NCBI GenBank assembly: GCA_951828235.1
Contig: OX639965.1
Span: 372,001 to 436,000 of the forward strand
Direction of reading: 5' to 3'
DNA length: 64,000 nucleotides
DNA from: an uncultured Gammaproteobacteria bacterium
GTDB taxonomy: Bacteria; Pseudomonadota; Gammaproteobacteria; Steroidobacterales; Foliamicaceae
Notes under the pieces: generated by a model
What the model was told of the DNA's origin: nothing
The model's input: the letters and a program-made list of their open reading frames with translations, nothing else
Database searches by the model: none
Translations under genes and position numbers: made by a program
Part shown: positions 12,559 to 22,417 of the stretch, piece after piece
Layout of the letters: every line of letters starts with the position of its first letter
Numbering within the stretch: position 1 is the first letter of the stretch

Positions 12559-15000
12559 CTAGCCTTGGACGCGGCGGCGGCGGCGCGCCCGGCGGCGGCC
12601 CGCGCCCTCGCCGGCGGTGTCTCCGCCGGCAGCGTCTGCCCCCTGAACCCCCCGCATGGTCAGCCGGATCCGCCCCCGGCCATCAACCTCCATTACCCTC
12701 ACGTTCACACTGTCACCCACACTCACCACGTCGCTGGTGCGTTCGATGCGGCGGTCCGACATCTGTGAAATATGCACCAGGCCGTCCGTGCCCGGCAGCA
12801 CCGTAACGAAGGCGCCATAATCCATGACGCTGGACACGGTTCCCTCGTAGACCTTGCCGACGTCGATCTCCTGCACGCGGCTGCGCGTGGGAGCCGGCGC
12901 GACGGAATCTTCGCCTTCGCCGTCCAGATTCCGCATGCTCAGCCGTATCCGCCCCTGGCGGTCGACTTCCAGCACCTTTACCCGCACCGCGTCTCCCTCG
13001 GACAGGCGGTCGCTGACGCGGTCCACGCGTTCGTCGGAAATCTGCGAAATGTGCACCAGGCCGTCCTTGCCCGGAACAATAGTGACAAAGGCGCCGAAGT
13101 CCATCAGCCGGGCCACTTTGCCGTCATACACCTGGCCCACTTCCACGTCGGCAACGATCATTTCGACTCGCTTGCGCGCTTCCCTGCCGGACTCGCCGTC
13201 GACGGAGGCAATCTTGACCGTGCCGTCGTCCTCGATGTTGATCTCCGCCCCGGTCTCCTCGGTAATCGACCGGATCACCGCGCCACCCTTGCCGATCACG
13301 TCTCCGATCTTCTCGCGGTCGATCTGCATGGTGAAAATGGACGGCGCCCAGTCGGAGATCTCCTCGCGGGACACGGCGATGACCTCGTTCATCGCGGAGA
13401 GTATGTGCAGCCGCGCGGTGCGCGCCTGTTCCAGCGCCTCGGCCATGATTTCCCTGGTTATTCCGTCGATCTTGATGTCCATCTGCAGGGCGGTGATTCC
13501 TTCCTCGGCGCCGGCCACCTTGAAGTCCATGTCGCCCAGGTGGTCCTCATCACCGAGGATGTCGGTCAGGACCGCGTAGCGGTCGCCTTCCTTGACCAGG
13601 CCCATGGCGATGCCGGCGACCGGGGCCTTCAGTTTCACGCCGGCATCCATCAGCGCCAGGCTGGATCCGCAGACGCTGGCCATGGAACTTGAACCGTTCG
13701 ATTCCGTGATCTCCGAGACCACGCGAATCACGTAGGGGAACTCCTCCATCTCCGGCAGCACGGCGGCTATGCCGCGCCGGGCCAGCCGGCCATGACCGAT
13801 TTCGCGCCGCTTGGGTCCGGTCATGAATCCCGTTTCGCCCACCGAATACGGAGGGAAGTTGTAATGCAGCATGAAGCGATCGCGGCTGGTGCCGTCGAGG
13901 GCCTCGACGATTTGCGCGTCGCGGTCGGTGCCCAGGGTGGCGGTCACCAGCGCCTGCGTCTCGCCGCGGGTGAACAGCGCCGAACCGTGCGTGCGCGGAA
14001 GCAGGCCCACTTCGATATCAAGAGGACGTACCGTGAAATTGTCACGTCCGTCGATCCTCTGCTCTCCCGAAAGCACGCGCTCGCGAACGAGGCGTTTCTC
14101 CAGTTGTTTCAACGCGCCCGAAATCTCCTTCAGCCTTGACGCTTCAGCATCGTCGGAGGACAGAGACTCGCTGACGCTCGCGCGAATCTCGCGAAGGGCG
14201 TCGTTGCGCTCGGTCTTCTCAGTGATGGTGTAGGCGGCGGAAATGTCCTTCTCGGCAGCCTTCGCCACTTCGGCCGCAATTCCTTCGTCTTCCGCCGGCG
14301 ACTGCCAGTCCCAGGCGGGCTTGCCGGCCTCCGCGGCCAACTCGCTGATGGCTTCAATCGCCACTTGCATTTGCTCATGCCCGAACAGGACGGCGTTCAG
14401 CATCGTCTCTTCCGGCAACAGCTTGGCCTCGGACTCCACCATCAGCACGGCGCCTTCCGTGCCCGCGACCACCAGGTTAAGCCGTGACGACTCCAGTTCC
14501 GTGGCGGTGGGATTGACAATGAATTCTCCGTCATTCCATCCCACGCGCGCCGCGCCGATGGGACCCGCGCAGGGCAGACCCGAAAGCGCCATCGCCGCGA
14601 ATGCGCCCAGCATGGAGGGAATGTCCGGATCGACCTCCTGGTTGTTGGACAGCACCGTTGCGATGACCTGAACATCGTGAAAAAAGCCCTTGGGGAACAT
14701 CGGCCTCAAGGGGCGGTCAATCAGGCGGCAGGTGAGCGTCTCCTTTTCGGTGGGACGCCCTTCCCGGCGGAAGAAACCTCCGGGAATCCGGCCCGCCGCG
14801 TAAGTTTTTTCCTGGTAGTTGACGGTCAAGGGCAAAAAGCCCCGGCCCGGGTCCGCCTCCCTGGCTCCGACGACGGTTACCAGAACGACAGTCTCGGACA
14901 TGCTCACTACCACCGCGCCATCTGCCTGGCGCGCCATTTTTCCTGCTTCCAGCTTTACCGTATGGCTGCCATACTGGAATTCCTTCGTTACGATAGGCAC
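12559..15000 (-). CDS. pnp: Polyribonucleotide nucleotidyltransferase (PNPase) with two S1 domains
   Basis: Phosphorolytic 3'-5' exoribonuclease of the degradosome. 813 residues against about 700 in most relatives. Order: first RNase PH domain (about 1-145), helical domain, second RNase PH domain (about 315-545, including the catalytic-region Asp motif [16 protein letters not shown] at 482-497), KH (about 555-615), S1 (about 621-691), a short linker, a second S1 (about 712-784), and an Arg-rich tail. The two S1 domains are close copies ([20 protein letters not shown] / [20 protein letters not shown]). Start is GTG at 15000 with a gagga ribosome site. It is the last gene of the nusA-infB operon, after rpsO. 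Confidence 0.96.
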   Translation of the reverse strand: MPIVTKEFQYGSHTVKLEAGKMARQADGAVVVSMSETVVLVTVVGAREADPGRGFLPLTVNYQEKTYAAGRIPGGFFRREGRPTEKETLTCRLIDRPLRPMFPKGFFHDVQVIATVLSNNQEVDPDIPSMLGAFAAMALSGLPCAGPIGAARVGWNDGEFIVNPTATELESSRLNLVVAGTEGAVLMVESEAKLLPEETMLNAVLFGHEQMQVAIEAISELAAEAGKPAWDWQSPAEDEGIAAEVAKAAEKDISAAYTITEKTERNDALREIRASVSESLSSDDAEASRLKEISGALKQLEKRLVRERVLSGEQRIDGRDNFTVRPLDIEVGLLPRTHGSALFTRGETQALVTATLGTDRDAQIVEALDGTSRDRFMLHYNFPPYSVGETGFMTGPKRREIGHGRLARRGIAAVLPEMEEFPYVIRVVSEITESNGSSSMASVCGSSLALMDAGVKLKAPVAGIAMGLVKEGDRYAVLTDILGDEDHLGDMDFKVAGAEEGITALQMDIKIDGITREIMAEALEQARTARLHILSAMNEVIAVSREEISDWAPSIFTMQIDREKIGDVIGKGGAVIRSITEETGAEINIEDDGTVKIASVDGESGREARKRVEMIVADVEVGQVYDGKVARLMDFGAFVTIVPGKDGLVHISQISDERVDRVSDRLSEGDAVRVKVLEVDRQGRIRLSMRNLDGEGEDSVAPAPTRSRVQEIDVGKVYEGTVSSVMDYGAFVTVLPGTDGLVHISQMSDRRIERTSDVVSVGDSVNVRVMEVDGRGRIRLTMRGVQGADAAGGDTAGEGAGRRRARRRRRVQG

Positions 15001-15025
15001 AGTTTCCTCGCTTTAATTGGTTTCG

Positions 15026-15042
15026 GCGCGCTCCTGGCGCGC
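15026..15042. promoter_or_regulatory. Hairpin in the pnp leader
   Basis: A 6-bp GCGCGC/GCGCGC stem with a 5-base loop lies 26 bases upstream of the pnp start, in the 153-base gap after rpsO. In E. coli the pnp leader holds an RNase III-cleaved stem used for autoregulation; this hairpin may play a similar part, but it is much shorter. Confidence 0.3.
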
Positions 15043-15153
15043 AATTCATCCTTCTCCACGAATGGAGTCGTGCGTTCAATCCTTCCAGGTTCGATTAAAG
15101 GTTCCGGGATAAGTTCTTCAGCACCGACGGACTTGTGTGGGCGCCCCGCCCGC

Positions 15154-15423
15154 TCAACGGCGCAGGCCGAGACGAGAAATCAGCTTCGAATAGCGTTCCT
15201 GATCCTTGTTTCTCAGGTACTTGAGCAGCCGGCGGCGGCGATTGACCATGCGCAACAGGCCACTGCGGGAGTGGTGATCCTGCTTGTGCGCACGGAAATG
15301 GCCGGACAGCGCGTTGATGCGCGCCGACAACAACGCGACCTGCACTTCGGCGGACCCTGTGTCCGCCGTACCGCGCTGATATTCCTGCACGGTGGCGCTG
15401 ATGTCGCTGGCGGTAAGTGGCAT
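15154..15423 (-). CDS. rpsO: 30S ribosomal protein S15
   Basis: An 89-residue primary-binding protein of the small subunit that organises the 16S rRNA central domain. The sequence has the family core [20 protein letters not shown] and the C-terminal [22 protein letters not shown] region. The ATG at 15423 gives the standard length. It sits between truB and pnp exactly as in E. coli. Confidence 0.97.
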   Translation of the reverse strand: MPLTASDISATVQEYQRGTADTGSAEVQVALLSARINALSGHFRAHKQDHHSRSGLLRMVNRRRRLLKYLRNKDQERYSKLISRLGLRR

Positions 15424-15476
15424 GCGGTAAGTCTTCAGCCCGTATTCAAGCCGCGTATTGTACTCTGATTTCGCGT

Positions 15477-16406
15477 TCAAACCGTGCCGGCCTGGGGTCT
15501 GAGCAGTCGGCGCGGGGCCACCTGGCCATCCGCCCCGGCTTCCCCTATGCCGATGAAGCCCTGGGCATCGGCATACAGTCGAACCGCGCCGGGCCGGACC
15601 CCGCGCGCCGCGGCCACGGGGTTTCCCCGCTGCAGATAGAAGCTCTCGCTCGCCGAAAGCCGGACCTCCGGCAAAGCCGAAACGGCGGCATCGGCCGGCA
15701 GAAGCAATGCGTCCAGCCCGGAATACCCTTTCTCCGCGCCGTTCTCGATTTGCTCCATGGTCACCATGCCCGATTCTTCGAAGGGAGCCACGTCCAGCCG
15801 CCTCAGGGCGCTGACGTGGGCCAGCGACCCGATTGCTTCGGCAACATCCTCGATCAGGGTGCGGACATACACGCCTCCTCCGCAGGCCACCAGGAAGACG
15901 GGTTCCGACGGCGAATACTCCTCCAGTTCCAACCGCCGAATCCGGATGCGCCGGGGCGCCCGCTCCACGGTTTGTCCGGCCCGCGCCAGTTCGTAGAGCC
16001 GCTTGCCCTTGTGCTTGAGCGCCGAATACATGGGCGGAACCTGCTCTATTTCCCCGATGAAACCGTTCAGGACCGCCTCCAGGTGCGATCGTCCCTTTGG
16101 CCGTTGCGCGGTCTCGCCGACGGTTTTTCCGGCCGCGTCCCCGGTGTCGGTCTTGGTCCCGAAGCAGGCGGTCACCCGGTACGTTTTTTCCGCCTTGAGA
16201 AGGAAGGCCGACAACTTCGTGGCCTCGCCCAGGCACAGCGGCAACATTCCGGTGGCGATCGGGTCCAGGCTGCCCGTGTGTCCCGCCTTGCGCGCAGCGA
16301 ACAGGCGCTTGACCCGCTGCAAGGCGGCGTTGGATGTCATTCCGGGCGGCTTGTCGAGCAGGAGCAGCCCGGTTACGTCGCGCTTACTGCGCCCGGAGTT
16401 GGTCAC
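15477..16406 (-). CDS. truB: tRNA pseudouridine-55 synthase TruB
   Basis: Isomerises U55 in the T-loop of tRNAs. 309 residues. The catalytic motif [15 protein letters not shown] contains Asp48, and the thumb-loop and PUA-like C terminus follow. Its start overlaps the rbfA stop by 4 bases (ATGA), indicating translational coupling. It precedes rpsO by 53 bases. Confidence 0.97.
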   Translation of the reverse strand: MTNSGRSKRDVTGLLLLDKPPGMTSNAALQRVKRLFAARKAGHTGSLDPIATGMLPLCLGEATKLSAFLLKAEKTYRVTACFGTKTDTGDAAGKTVGETAQRPKGRSHLEAVLNGFIGEIEQVPPMYSALKHKGKRLYELARAGQTVERAPRRIRIRRLELEEYSPSEPVFLVACGGGVYVRTLIEDVAEAIGSLAHVSALRRLDVAPFEESGMVTMEQIENGAEKGYSGLDALLLPADAAVSALPEVRLSASESFYLQRGNPVAAARGVRPGAVRLYADAQGFIGIGEAGADGQVAPRRLLRPQAGTV

Positions 16407-16765
16407 TCCCGGGCCGCCCGGTCCCTGCGCACGGCGTCCTCGATCAGGCCTTCCAGCGCCTTGCCCCTGGCCACGCTCTCGTCAGGCACGAACCGCAATT
16501 CCGGCTGCCGGCGAAGTCGAAAGGAATCGCCGAGGCGCTTGCGCATGTAACCGCTGGCGGCCTTGAGCGAGGCGGCGGTCGTTTCCTCGTCGGCGGACCC
16601 GGGCAGATACCAGACGCGGCAGACGCTCAAGTCCGGGGAGAACGCCACATGAGTGAACTGCACTCCGCTCAGCCGCGGGTCGCGCAGTTCCGAATAGGTC
16701 ATGGTGGCGAAAACGCGCAACGCCCGTGCGGACAGTCTTTGCGCGCGTGTGAATTCGCGGGGCAC
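16403..16765 (-). CDS. rbfA: Ribosome-binding factor A
   Basis: KH-fold factor for late 16S processing and 30S maturation at low temperature. About 120 residues from a GTG at 16765, giving MPREFTRAQRLSARALRVFA, which lines up with the family N terminus; longer in-frame reading overlaps infB and is unconserved. Core motifs ELRDPRLSGVQFTHVAFSPDLS and RRQPELRFVPDES are present. No strong ribosome site precedes the GTG, so the start is inferred from homology. It overlaps truB by 4 bases. Confidence 0.9.
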   Translation of the reverse strand: MPREFTRAQRLSARALRVFATMTYSELRDPRLSGVQFTHVAFSPDLSVCRVWYLPGSADEETTAASLKAASGYMRKRLGDSFRLRRQPELRFVPDESVARGKALEGLIEDAVRRDRAARE

Positions 16766-16814
16766 GTCCGTCAGCGGCTGGTGTTGTGTCCAGCTACTCC
16801 GGTGCGGGGGCCGA

Positions 16815-19400
16815 TCAGGTCCTGGCCTCCTCCACGCTCTCGAAACACTCGATGATGTCGCCTTCGCGCACATCCTTGTAGTTGCGCACGCCGATACCGC
16901 ATTCGGTTCCGGCGCGAACCTGCTCGACATCGTCCTTGAACCGGCGCAGGGACTCCAGTTCGCCCTCGAAAATCACCACTGCATCCCGCAGGACGCGAAT
17001 GGGATTGTTGCGCTTCACCAGACCGTCGGTCACCAGACAGCCGGCGATGTCGCCGAACTTCGGTGAATGAAACACTTCGCGGACCTCGGCATTGCCCACG
17101 ATGGACTCGCGCAGCACCGGCGCCAGGTGACCCTTGACGACTTCCTGAACGTCATCGAGGATTTCGTAGATCACGCTGTAGTAGCGCACCTCCACGCCGG
17201 TGGCCTTGCGCGCCTGCTGGCCGCCGGGATCCAGACGCACGTTGAAGCCGATGACGGCAGCGCCGGATGTTGCAGCCAGGTTGATGTCGGACTCGGTTAT
17301 ACCGCCGACACCCGACGAAACAAGGTCCACCTCCACTTCCTCGCGGCTCAGACGTGCGAGGGCATCGCACAAGGCCTCGACACTGCCGCGCACGTCGGCC
17401 TTGACCAACAGGCGCACGATCTTGGTCTCGTCTTCGCCGGGGAATGCGCCGGAGAAAGCCGGCTGGCCCTTGCGTTGAGCCAGTTGCTGCTCGCGGGTGG
17501 CGCGCGCGCGCCATTCGGCCAGCTCCCGCGCATAGCGCTCCGACGGGAATACGACGGCGTCCTGGCCGGCCTCCGGAGCACCGGAAAGTCCCTGCACGAC
17601 GACCGGTACGGAAGGCGTGGCCTGCTCGATCTGCTTGCCGCTCTCGTCGCGCAATGACTGAACTCGCCCGTACTCCGAGCCTGCCAGCAGTATGTTTCCC
17701 TTGCGCAGGCGCCCCTCCGTCACCAACAGCGTGGTTACCGGGCCGCGGCCGGTCTCTATGCTCGATTCAATCACCGCACCGCGGGCGCCGCCCTTGCGCT
17801 TCGCCTTGAGTTCCAGCAAATCCGCCTGCAGCAGCACTTTCTCCAGCAGATCGTCGACGCCAGCGCCCGTAAGGGCCGAGATCTCCGCGACCTGCGTCTC
17901 GCCGCCGTACTCTTCCGGCGCCAGTCCCAGTACGTTGAGTTGGTTGCGCACTTGTGTGGGGTCTGCGTCTTCCCGGTCGATCTTGTTGATTGCAACCACG
18001 ATAGGCACCTCGGCTGCCTGTGCGTGCTTTATTGCCTCCTCGGTCTGCGGCTTCACGCCGTCGTCGGCGGCTATGACCAGGATAACGATGTCGGTCAGGC
18101 GGGCGCCCCGGGCGCGCATCGCGGTAAAGGCCGCGTGGCCGGGCGTATCCAGAAAGGTAATCGCACCGTCTCCCGATTGCACCCGGTAAGCGCCGATGTG
18201 CTGGGTGATGCCGCCCGCTTCGGATCCGGCAATACTGCTGCTGCGCATGTAATCGAGCAGCGATGTCTTGCCGTGGTCGACGTGACCCATGATGGTTACG
18301 ACCGGATCCCGCGGCTCCTCCTCCCCCGAAACCGTCACTGCTTGCTGAAGCAGCACCGTCTCTTCGCTGGTCTCGGCCTGGGCGACAACTTCATGGCCCA
18401 TGGCTTCGACGATGATCATCGCCGTCGTCTGGTCCAGGGTATCGTTGATTCCGGCCATCACGCCTTCCTGCATGAGCTTGGCGATTACTTTCTCCGCGCC
18501 GACCGCCATCTGGCGCGCCAGATCGGAAACGGTGATCGAATCGGGAACTTCCACCGTATGCACGATGGGCGCGGCGGGCCGCACAAAGGCGTTGACGTTC
18601 TCCACCTTGGCCGTCGCATGGCGCCTTGCCTTGCGGCGACGCGTCCGGCGCGGGCGAACGTTGCCGGCGACGTGCAGTTCTTCCCTCGGCTGCGCCTTTC
18701 TCGGACGCGCGGCCTTCGAAACCCTCGACTGCTTGCGAGCGGCTGCCTCGCGGGCCCGGGCGGCCTGGGCCGCCTCCTCCCTGCGCTTCTCTTCCGCCTG
18801 GCGTTCGGCCTGCTCCCTCTCCAGGCGAGCCTGCTCCTGCGCCTGTTCCTGCTCAGCCTCCTGCTCGGTCTCCTGCTCGGCCTGCTTCTTGGCTTCCTCC
18901 TCGGCATGCGCCTCCGCCTGTCGCGCTTCCTCCTGTTGCGCCTCCTCTTGCTCCTTGCGCTCCTCCTCCTCGGCAAGCTGCCTCTCTTTCTCCTTTGCCT
19001 TCGCTTCCCTAGCGGCCTGGCTTTCCTTCTCCAGCCTGCGCGCCTCTTCTTCCTGGCGCCGCGCCAGAGCTTCGCGCTCCAGCGCCGCGCGGTTTACGAA
19101 CTTGCGCTTACGCCGAAAATCCACCTGAACGGCGCGGCGGCGGCCCTGGTCAACCTGCACCACTTCCACGGATTCTCGGCGGGTAATGCTGATTTCGCGA
19201 GGTACCGCGGAGTCCTTGGTTGAGGACCCGCCGTGGCCGTGACGGCTGCGAAGGAAGGCCAGCAGTTCTTCGCGGGCCACGTCCGGCACTGTCTGACTGG
19301 CGTCGTCGAAGGTGTGCCCGGCGCGCTCAAGCTGGTCCATCAGGTGCTCCACCGGCACCTTGAGGTTCTCGGCAAGTTTGGCGACAGTCAGGTCAGTCAT
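16815..19400 (-). CDS. infB: Translation initiation factor IF-2
   Basis: GTPase that brings fMet-tRNA to the 30S subunit. 861 residues from the ATG at 19400, which yields the conserved MTDLTVAKLAENLKVPVEHL. An N-terminal IF2-associated domain is followed by a long Glu/Ala/Arg/Gln-rich helical linker (about 120-230). The G domain (G1 GHVDHGKTS from residue 372, DTPGHAAF, NKID) comes next, then domains II-IV. The ATG overlaps the nusA stop as ATGACTGA. A further upstream in-frame ATG would add only an Arg/Lys tract and is rejected. Confidence 0.97.
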   Translation of the reverse strand: MTDLTVAKLAENLKVPVEHLMDQLERAGHTFDDASQTVPDVAREELLAFLRSRHGHGGSSTKDSAVPREISITRRESVEVVQVDQGRRRAVQVDFRRKRKFVNRAALEREALARRQEEEARRLEKESQAAREAKAKEKERQLAEEEERKEQEEAQQEEARQAEAHAEEEAKKQAEQETEQEAEQEQAQEQARLEREQAERQAEEKRREEAAQAARAREAAARKQSRVSKAARPRKAQPREELHVAGNVRPRRTRRRKARRHATAKVENVNAFVRPAAPIVHTVEVPDSITVSDLARQMAVGAEKVIAKLMQEGVMAGINDTLDQTTAMIIVEAMGHEVVAQAETSEETVLLQQAVTVSGEEEPRDPVVTIMGHVDHGKTSLLDYMRSSSIAGSEAGGITQHIGAYRVQSGDGAITFLDTPGHAAFTAMRARGARLTDIVILVIAADDGVKPQTEEAIKHAQAAEVPIVVAINKIDREDADPTQVRNQLNVLGLAPEEYGGETQVAEISALTGAGVDDLLEKVLLQADLLELKAKRKGGARGAVIESSIETGRGPVTTLLVTEGRLRKGNILLAGSEYGRVQSLRDESGKQIEQATPSVPVVVQGLSGAPEAGQDAVVFPSERYARELAEWRARATREQQLAQRKGQPAFSGAFPGEDETKIVRLLVKADVRGSVEALCDALARLSREEVEVDLVSSGVGGITESDINLAATSGAAVIGFNVRLDPGGQQARKATGVEVRYYSVIYEILDDVQEVVKGHLAPVLRESIVGNAEVREVFHSPKFGDIAGCLVTDGLVKRNNPIRVLRDAVVIFEGELESLRRFKDDVEQVRAGTECGIGVRNYKDVREGDIIECFESVEEART

Positions 19401-20931
19401 TTTCCGCCTGCGCTTCCTCCTGCGCTTCCTCCTGCTCGGCAAACCACGGCGCGCGCGCCGCCATGATCAGTTGACCGGCAGTCTCTTCACTGAGGTCCTC
19501 GACATGGTCGGCAAGGTAGTCGGCCTCCTCCCAGGCCAGGTCCTCGCGAGTGGAAACGCCCTGGGTGGCCAGCGAGTAAGCGAGCGCGCGAGTCATGCCT
19601 TCCACTTCGAAGAGGTCGTCGGCCGGGGTAGCCTGTTCCATTTCCTCTTCGCGGCTCAGGGCATCCATGAGCAGCACGTCGCGCGCCCGTCCGCGCAACT
19701 GGTCCACCAGCTGCTCGTCAAATTCCTCAATGGCGTAAAGCTCGGAGACCGGGGAGTAGGCAATGCCCTCCAGGTCGGTGATTCCCTCGTCCACGAGCAC
19801 CTGGGCGACGTCTTCGCCCACCGACAGTTGTTCCCGGAACATTTCGATCAGCTGCCTGTTTTCCCCTTCGATCTTCGATTCGATTTCGGCGGGAGTCATG
19901 GCGTTCAACTCCCAGCCGGTCAGGCGGCTGGCCAGACGTATGTTCTGTCCGCCGCGGCCGATTGCCTGAGACACCATGGATTCGGAAACGGCGATGTCCA
20001 TCCGGCGGTGGTCCTCATCCACCATGATCTGCACAACATCGGCCGGCGACATCGCGTTGACCACGAACTGCGCCGGGTTCTCGTCCCACAGGATAATGTC
20101 CACCCGCTCACCCGCGATTTCGTTGGTAACTGCCTGCACGCGCGATCCGCGCATGCCCACGCAGGCGCCCACCGGGTCGATCCTGGGTTCCCGGGAACGA
20201 ACGGCGATCTTCGCGCGCGCACCCGGATCGCGCGCGGCGCCCAGTATCTCGATCAGACCCTGACCCACTTCCGGAACTTCCACGTTGAACAGGGCCATGA
20301 GAAATTCCGGGCTGGTGCGGGTGAGCTTCAGTTGCGGGCCGCGGGTCTCGGTAGCCACCTCGTAGAGCAGACCCTTGACCCGGTCCTGGGGCCGAATCGG
20401 CTCTCTCGGAATCATGTGTTCGCGCGGCACAAAACCCTCAACGCCGCCTCCCAGGTCCACGTAAACGCCGTTGCGATCAACGCGCTTGACTACGCCGCTC
20501 AGCAATTCGCCAATGCGGCCCTGATAGCGTTCCTGAATAAGCGCACGCTCGGCTTCGCGCACTTTCTGGTTGATGACGTGCTTTGCCGTATAGGCGCCGA
20601 TATGGCCCAGGTCCATTCCGTCTATGGGCTTTTCCACAACGCCGCCGGGCTCAGCTTCGGGATCAATGCGCTGGGCCTCGCTGAGGCGCAGCTGGCGGGT
20701 GGGCGCCTCGATATCTTCGGCGTCTTCTTCCATGACCTCCCACTGGCGAAAATACTCCTGCTCGCCGGTGTGACGGTCGATGGCGACGCGAATCTCCACG
20801 TCTTCGGCGAGCAGTCGGCGGCGCGCGGCCGCCAGTCCCGCTTCCACGGCGGAAAAGACCACGTCCTTATTGATGGCCTTCTCATTGGACAGAAGCTCCA
20901 CGGCTTCAAGAATTTCCTTGCTGCCAAACAC
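19393..20931 (-). CDS. nusA: Transcription termination/antitermination protein NusA
   Basis: RNA polymerase-bound elongation factor acting in pausing, termination and rRNA antitermination. 512 residues. The N-terminal domain (MFGSKEILEAVELLSNEK) is followed by S1 (about 130-200, GVVKRVDRNGVYVDLGGG), two KH domains (including AVRSREPRIDPVGACVGMRG and QAIGRGGQNIRLASRLTG) and two acidic repeats. It ends in a Glu-rich tail that overlaps infB. It follows rimP with a 3-base gap. Confidence 0.97.
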   Translation of the reverse strand: MFGSKEILEAVELLSNEKAINKDVVFSAVEAGLAAARRRLLAEDVEIRVAIDRHTGEQEYFRQWEVMEEDAEDIEAPTRQLRLSEAQRIDPEAEPGGVVEKPIDGMDLGHIGAYTAKHVINQKVREAERALIQERYQGRIGELLSGVVKRVDRNGVYVDLGGGVEGFVPREHMIPREPIRPQDRVKGLLYEVATETRGPQLKLTRTSPEFLMALFNVEVPEVGQGLIEILGAARDPGARAKIAVRSREPRIDPVGACVGMRGSRVQAVTNEIAGERVDIILWDENPAQFVVNAMSPADVVQIMVDEDHRRMDIAVSESMVSQAIGRGGQNIRLASRLTGWELNAMTPAEIESKIEGENRQLIEMFREQLSVGEDVAQVLVDEGITDLEGIAYSPVSELYAIEEFDEQLVDQLRGRARDVLLMDALSREEEMEQATPADDLFEVEGMTRALAYSLATQGVSTREDLAWEEADYLADHVEDLSEETAGQLIMAARAPWFAEQEEAQEEAQAEND

Positions 20932-20934
20932 CGG

Positions 20935-21411
20935 TCAGTCCTCGAAGCGAATATCAGGCGCCAGCCTCGCCACGAAGATGTCTTCGAGGTTCAGCTGAAC
21001 CTTGCCGGTCCCGTCGTGGACGTCCAGTTCGATGACATCCCCTTCACGCGCCAGCAGCGTGCCGCCGAAATTCCTTCGGCCGAGATGCTGGCTGCGCATT
21101 CTCACGTGAATCCGGCGCCCCGCAAAACGATCAAAATGTTCGGGCTTTGCCAGCTTGCGGTCCAGGCCGGGCGATGAGACTTCCAGGTTGTAGTACCCCG
21201 GAATCGGGTCCTCGACATCAAGCAGGGCGCTGACCTGGCCGCTCACCCGCTCGCAATCGTCAAGGCCGATTCCCGCGTCCTGGTCGATGAAAAGGCGCAG
21301 CACCTGGCCGCGGCGCTCGCGTTTCAGCTCCAGGTCCGCCAATTCGTAGCCCATCGCCTCCACGCAGGGCGCCAGCAGTCCGTTCAACCTGTCCAGAATC
21401 ATGTTTGCCAT
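20935..21411 (-). CDS. rimP: Ribosome maturation factor RimP
   Basis: Assists 30S assembly, acting on the S12/S19 side. About 158 residues. The family motif EDPIPGYYNLEVSSPGLDRKL is present, with the C-terminal SH3-like domain. The ATG at 21411 is preferred because an aggggc ribosome site lies 11 bases upstream; an ATG at 21402 and a TTG at 21417 are alternatives. It begins about 40 bases after the initiator tRNA, with which it is probably co-transcribed. Confidence 0.94.
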   Translation of the reverse strand: MANMILDRLNGLLAPCVEAMGYELADLELKRERRGQVLRLFIDQDAGIGLDDCERVSGQVSALLDVEDPIPGYYNLEVSSPGLDRKLAKPEHFDRFAGRRIHVRMRSQHLGRRNFGGTLLAREGDVIELDVHDGTGKVQLNLEDIFVARLAPDIRFED

Positions 21412-21451
21412 GCACAAAAAAGCCCCTCGCGGGGCCGTCGCAAAACCAAAG

Positions 21452-21528
21452 TGGTAGCGGGGACAGGATTTGAACCTGTGACCTTCGGGTTATGAGCCCG
21501 ACGAGCTGCCTGACTGCTCCACCCCGCA
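21452..21528 (-). tRNA. metY: Initiator tRNA-fMet (CAT)
   Basis: A 77-base cloverleaf with encoded CCA. The anticodon arm has three consecutive G-C pairs (GGGCTCATAACCC), the hallmark of initiator tRNA; the T-arm is ACAGG-TTCAAAT-CCTGT. Acceptor pairs 2-71 to 7-66 are perfect, while position 1 and position 72 are both T. Initiator tRNAs usually have an unpaired C1-A72; here it is U1-U72. It heads the rimP-nusA-infB operon, as metY does in E. coli. Confidence 0.96.
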
Positions 21529-21543
21529 ACCGCGAGTCGGACG

Positions 21544-21572
21544 ATTATACAGGAAAACGGCTTTTGAGTCGC
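21544..21572 (-). promoter_or_regulatory. Putative promoter for the tRNA-fMet/nusA operon
   Basis: On the minus strand a perfect -10 TATAAT (21544-21549) ends 15 bases before the tRNA 5' end. Seventeen bases further upstream lies GCGACT (21567-21572), which matches only the GAC core of a -35. The position relative to the tRNA is right for a sigma-70 promoter. Confidence 0.6.
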
Positions 21573-21701
21573 CCGAAAACGTCGCCTGCGGCGCGATATC
21601 CAGAGGTGCTTTCCGCACCGAATCAGCGGTCGCGGGGTAGGCCAAATACTGTACACTACCGGGCCGCGACACACAAAAGCCGTATTGAGGTATCTCCTGT
21701 A

Positions 21702-22202
21702 ATGACCGCCAGCACCTTCGCAGATTACTGCATCGAAAACAACAAGCGCTACGCCCACGACTTTGACAAGGCCGACGTGCCGCTGGCGCCGGGTCGCAAG
21801 GCCGCTGTTGTCGCCTGCATGGACGCCCGCATCGAGACCGGAAAGCTGCTCGGCCTCTCGGAGGGCGATGCGCACGTGATCCGCAACGCCGGGGGCGTGG
21901 TGACCGATGACGTGCTCCGCTCGCTGGTCATTTCGCAGCGCCTGCTCGGCACCCGGGAGATCATTCTCGTTCAGCACTCGGACTGCGGAATGCTGACCTT
22001 CCGGGACGACGACGTGAAGGACTCGATCGAAGCGGACACCGGTCTTCGTCCCTCATTTGCGCTGGAGGCGTTCTCGCATCTTGAGGACAACGTGCGCCAG
22101 TCGATTCGCCGCATCCAGGCATGCCCCTTCATCCCGGTAAAGGACAAGATCCGCGGCTTCGTCTATAACGTCAAGACGGGGCTGCTGGAAGAAGTCCTGT
22201 GA
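21702..22202 (+). CDS. Beta-class carbonic anhydrase
   Basis: Interconverts CO2 and bicarbonate. 166 residues from the ATG at 21702, with a gagg site upstream. Zinc ligands and the catalytic dyad are visible: Cys39, with Asp41 and Arg43 in the CMDAR motif, and His92 and Cys95 in QHSDCGM. RNAGG (about 61-65) is also typical. The compact length places it with small single-domain beta enzymes like the mycobacterial Rv1284 type. It is followed at 215 bases by a CO2-releasing amidase candidate, which may be functionally relevant. Confidence 0.92.
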   Translation: MTASTFADYCIENNKRYAHDFDKADVPLAPGRKAAVVACMDARIETGKLLGLSEGDAHVIRNAGGVVTDDVLRSLVISQRLLGTREIILVQHSDCGMLTFRDDDVKDSIEADTGLRPSFALEAFSHLEDNVRQSIRRIQACPFIPVKDKIRGFVYNVKTGLLEEVL

Positions 22203-22317
22203 TGGAGGCCGGCTAGGGCGTAGTCGGCAGCCAGCCGGTCCGGTCGGCCGCGCTTGACAACCCGGTCAGGCGCAACACCAGGTGCACGCGGTGCGCGCGC
22301 GGCGCACGCAATACCGG

Positions 22318-22326
22318 TGATACTAT
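22318..22326 (+). promoter_or_regulatory. Extended -10-like element before the amidase gene
   Basis: TGA followed by TACTAT gives a TGn extended -10 pattern, about 92 bases before the amidase start. A TTGACA at 22254-22259 is too far upstream to pair with it. The rest of the 22203-22417 gap shows no gene. Confidence 0.35.
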
Positions 22327-22417
22327 TCGGCCTTGCCGCGGCAGCCGAACTCCATGCAACCCCAGGAGGTTCAGCGCATCGGCAACCGGGAAACGCTTGG
22401 CAAGAGGGGAAATCATC

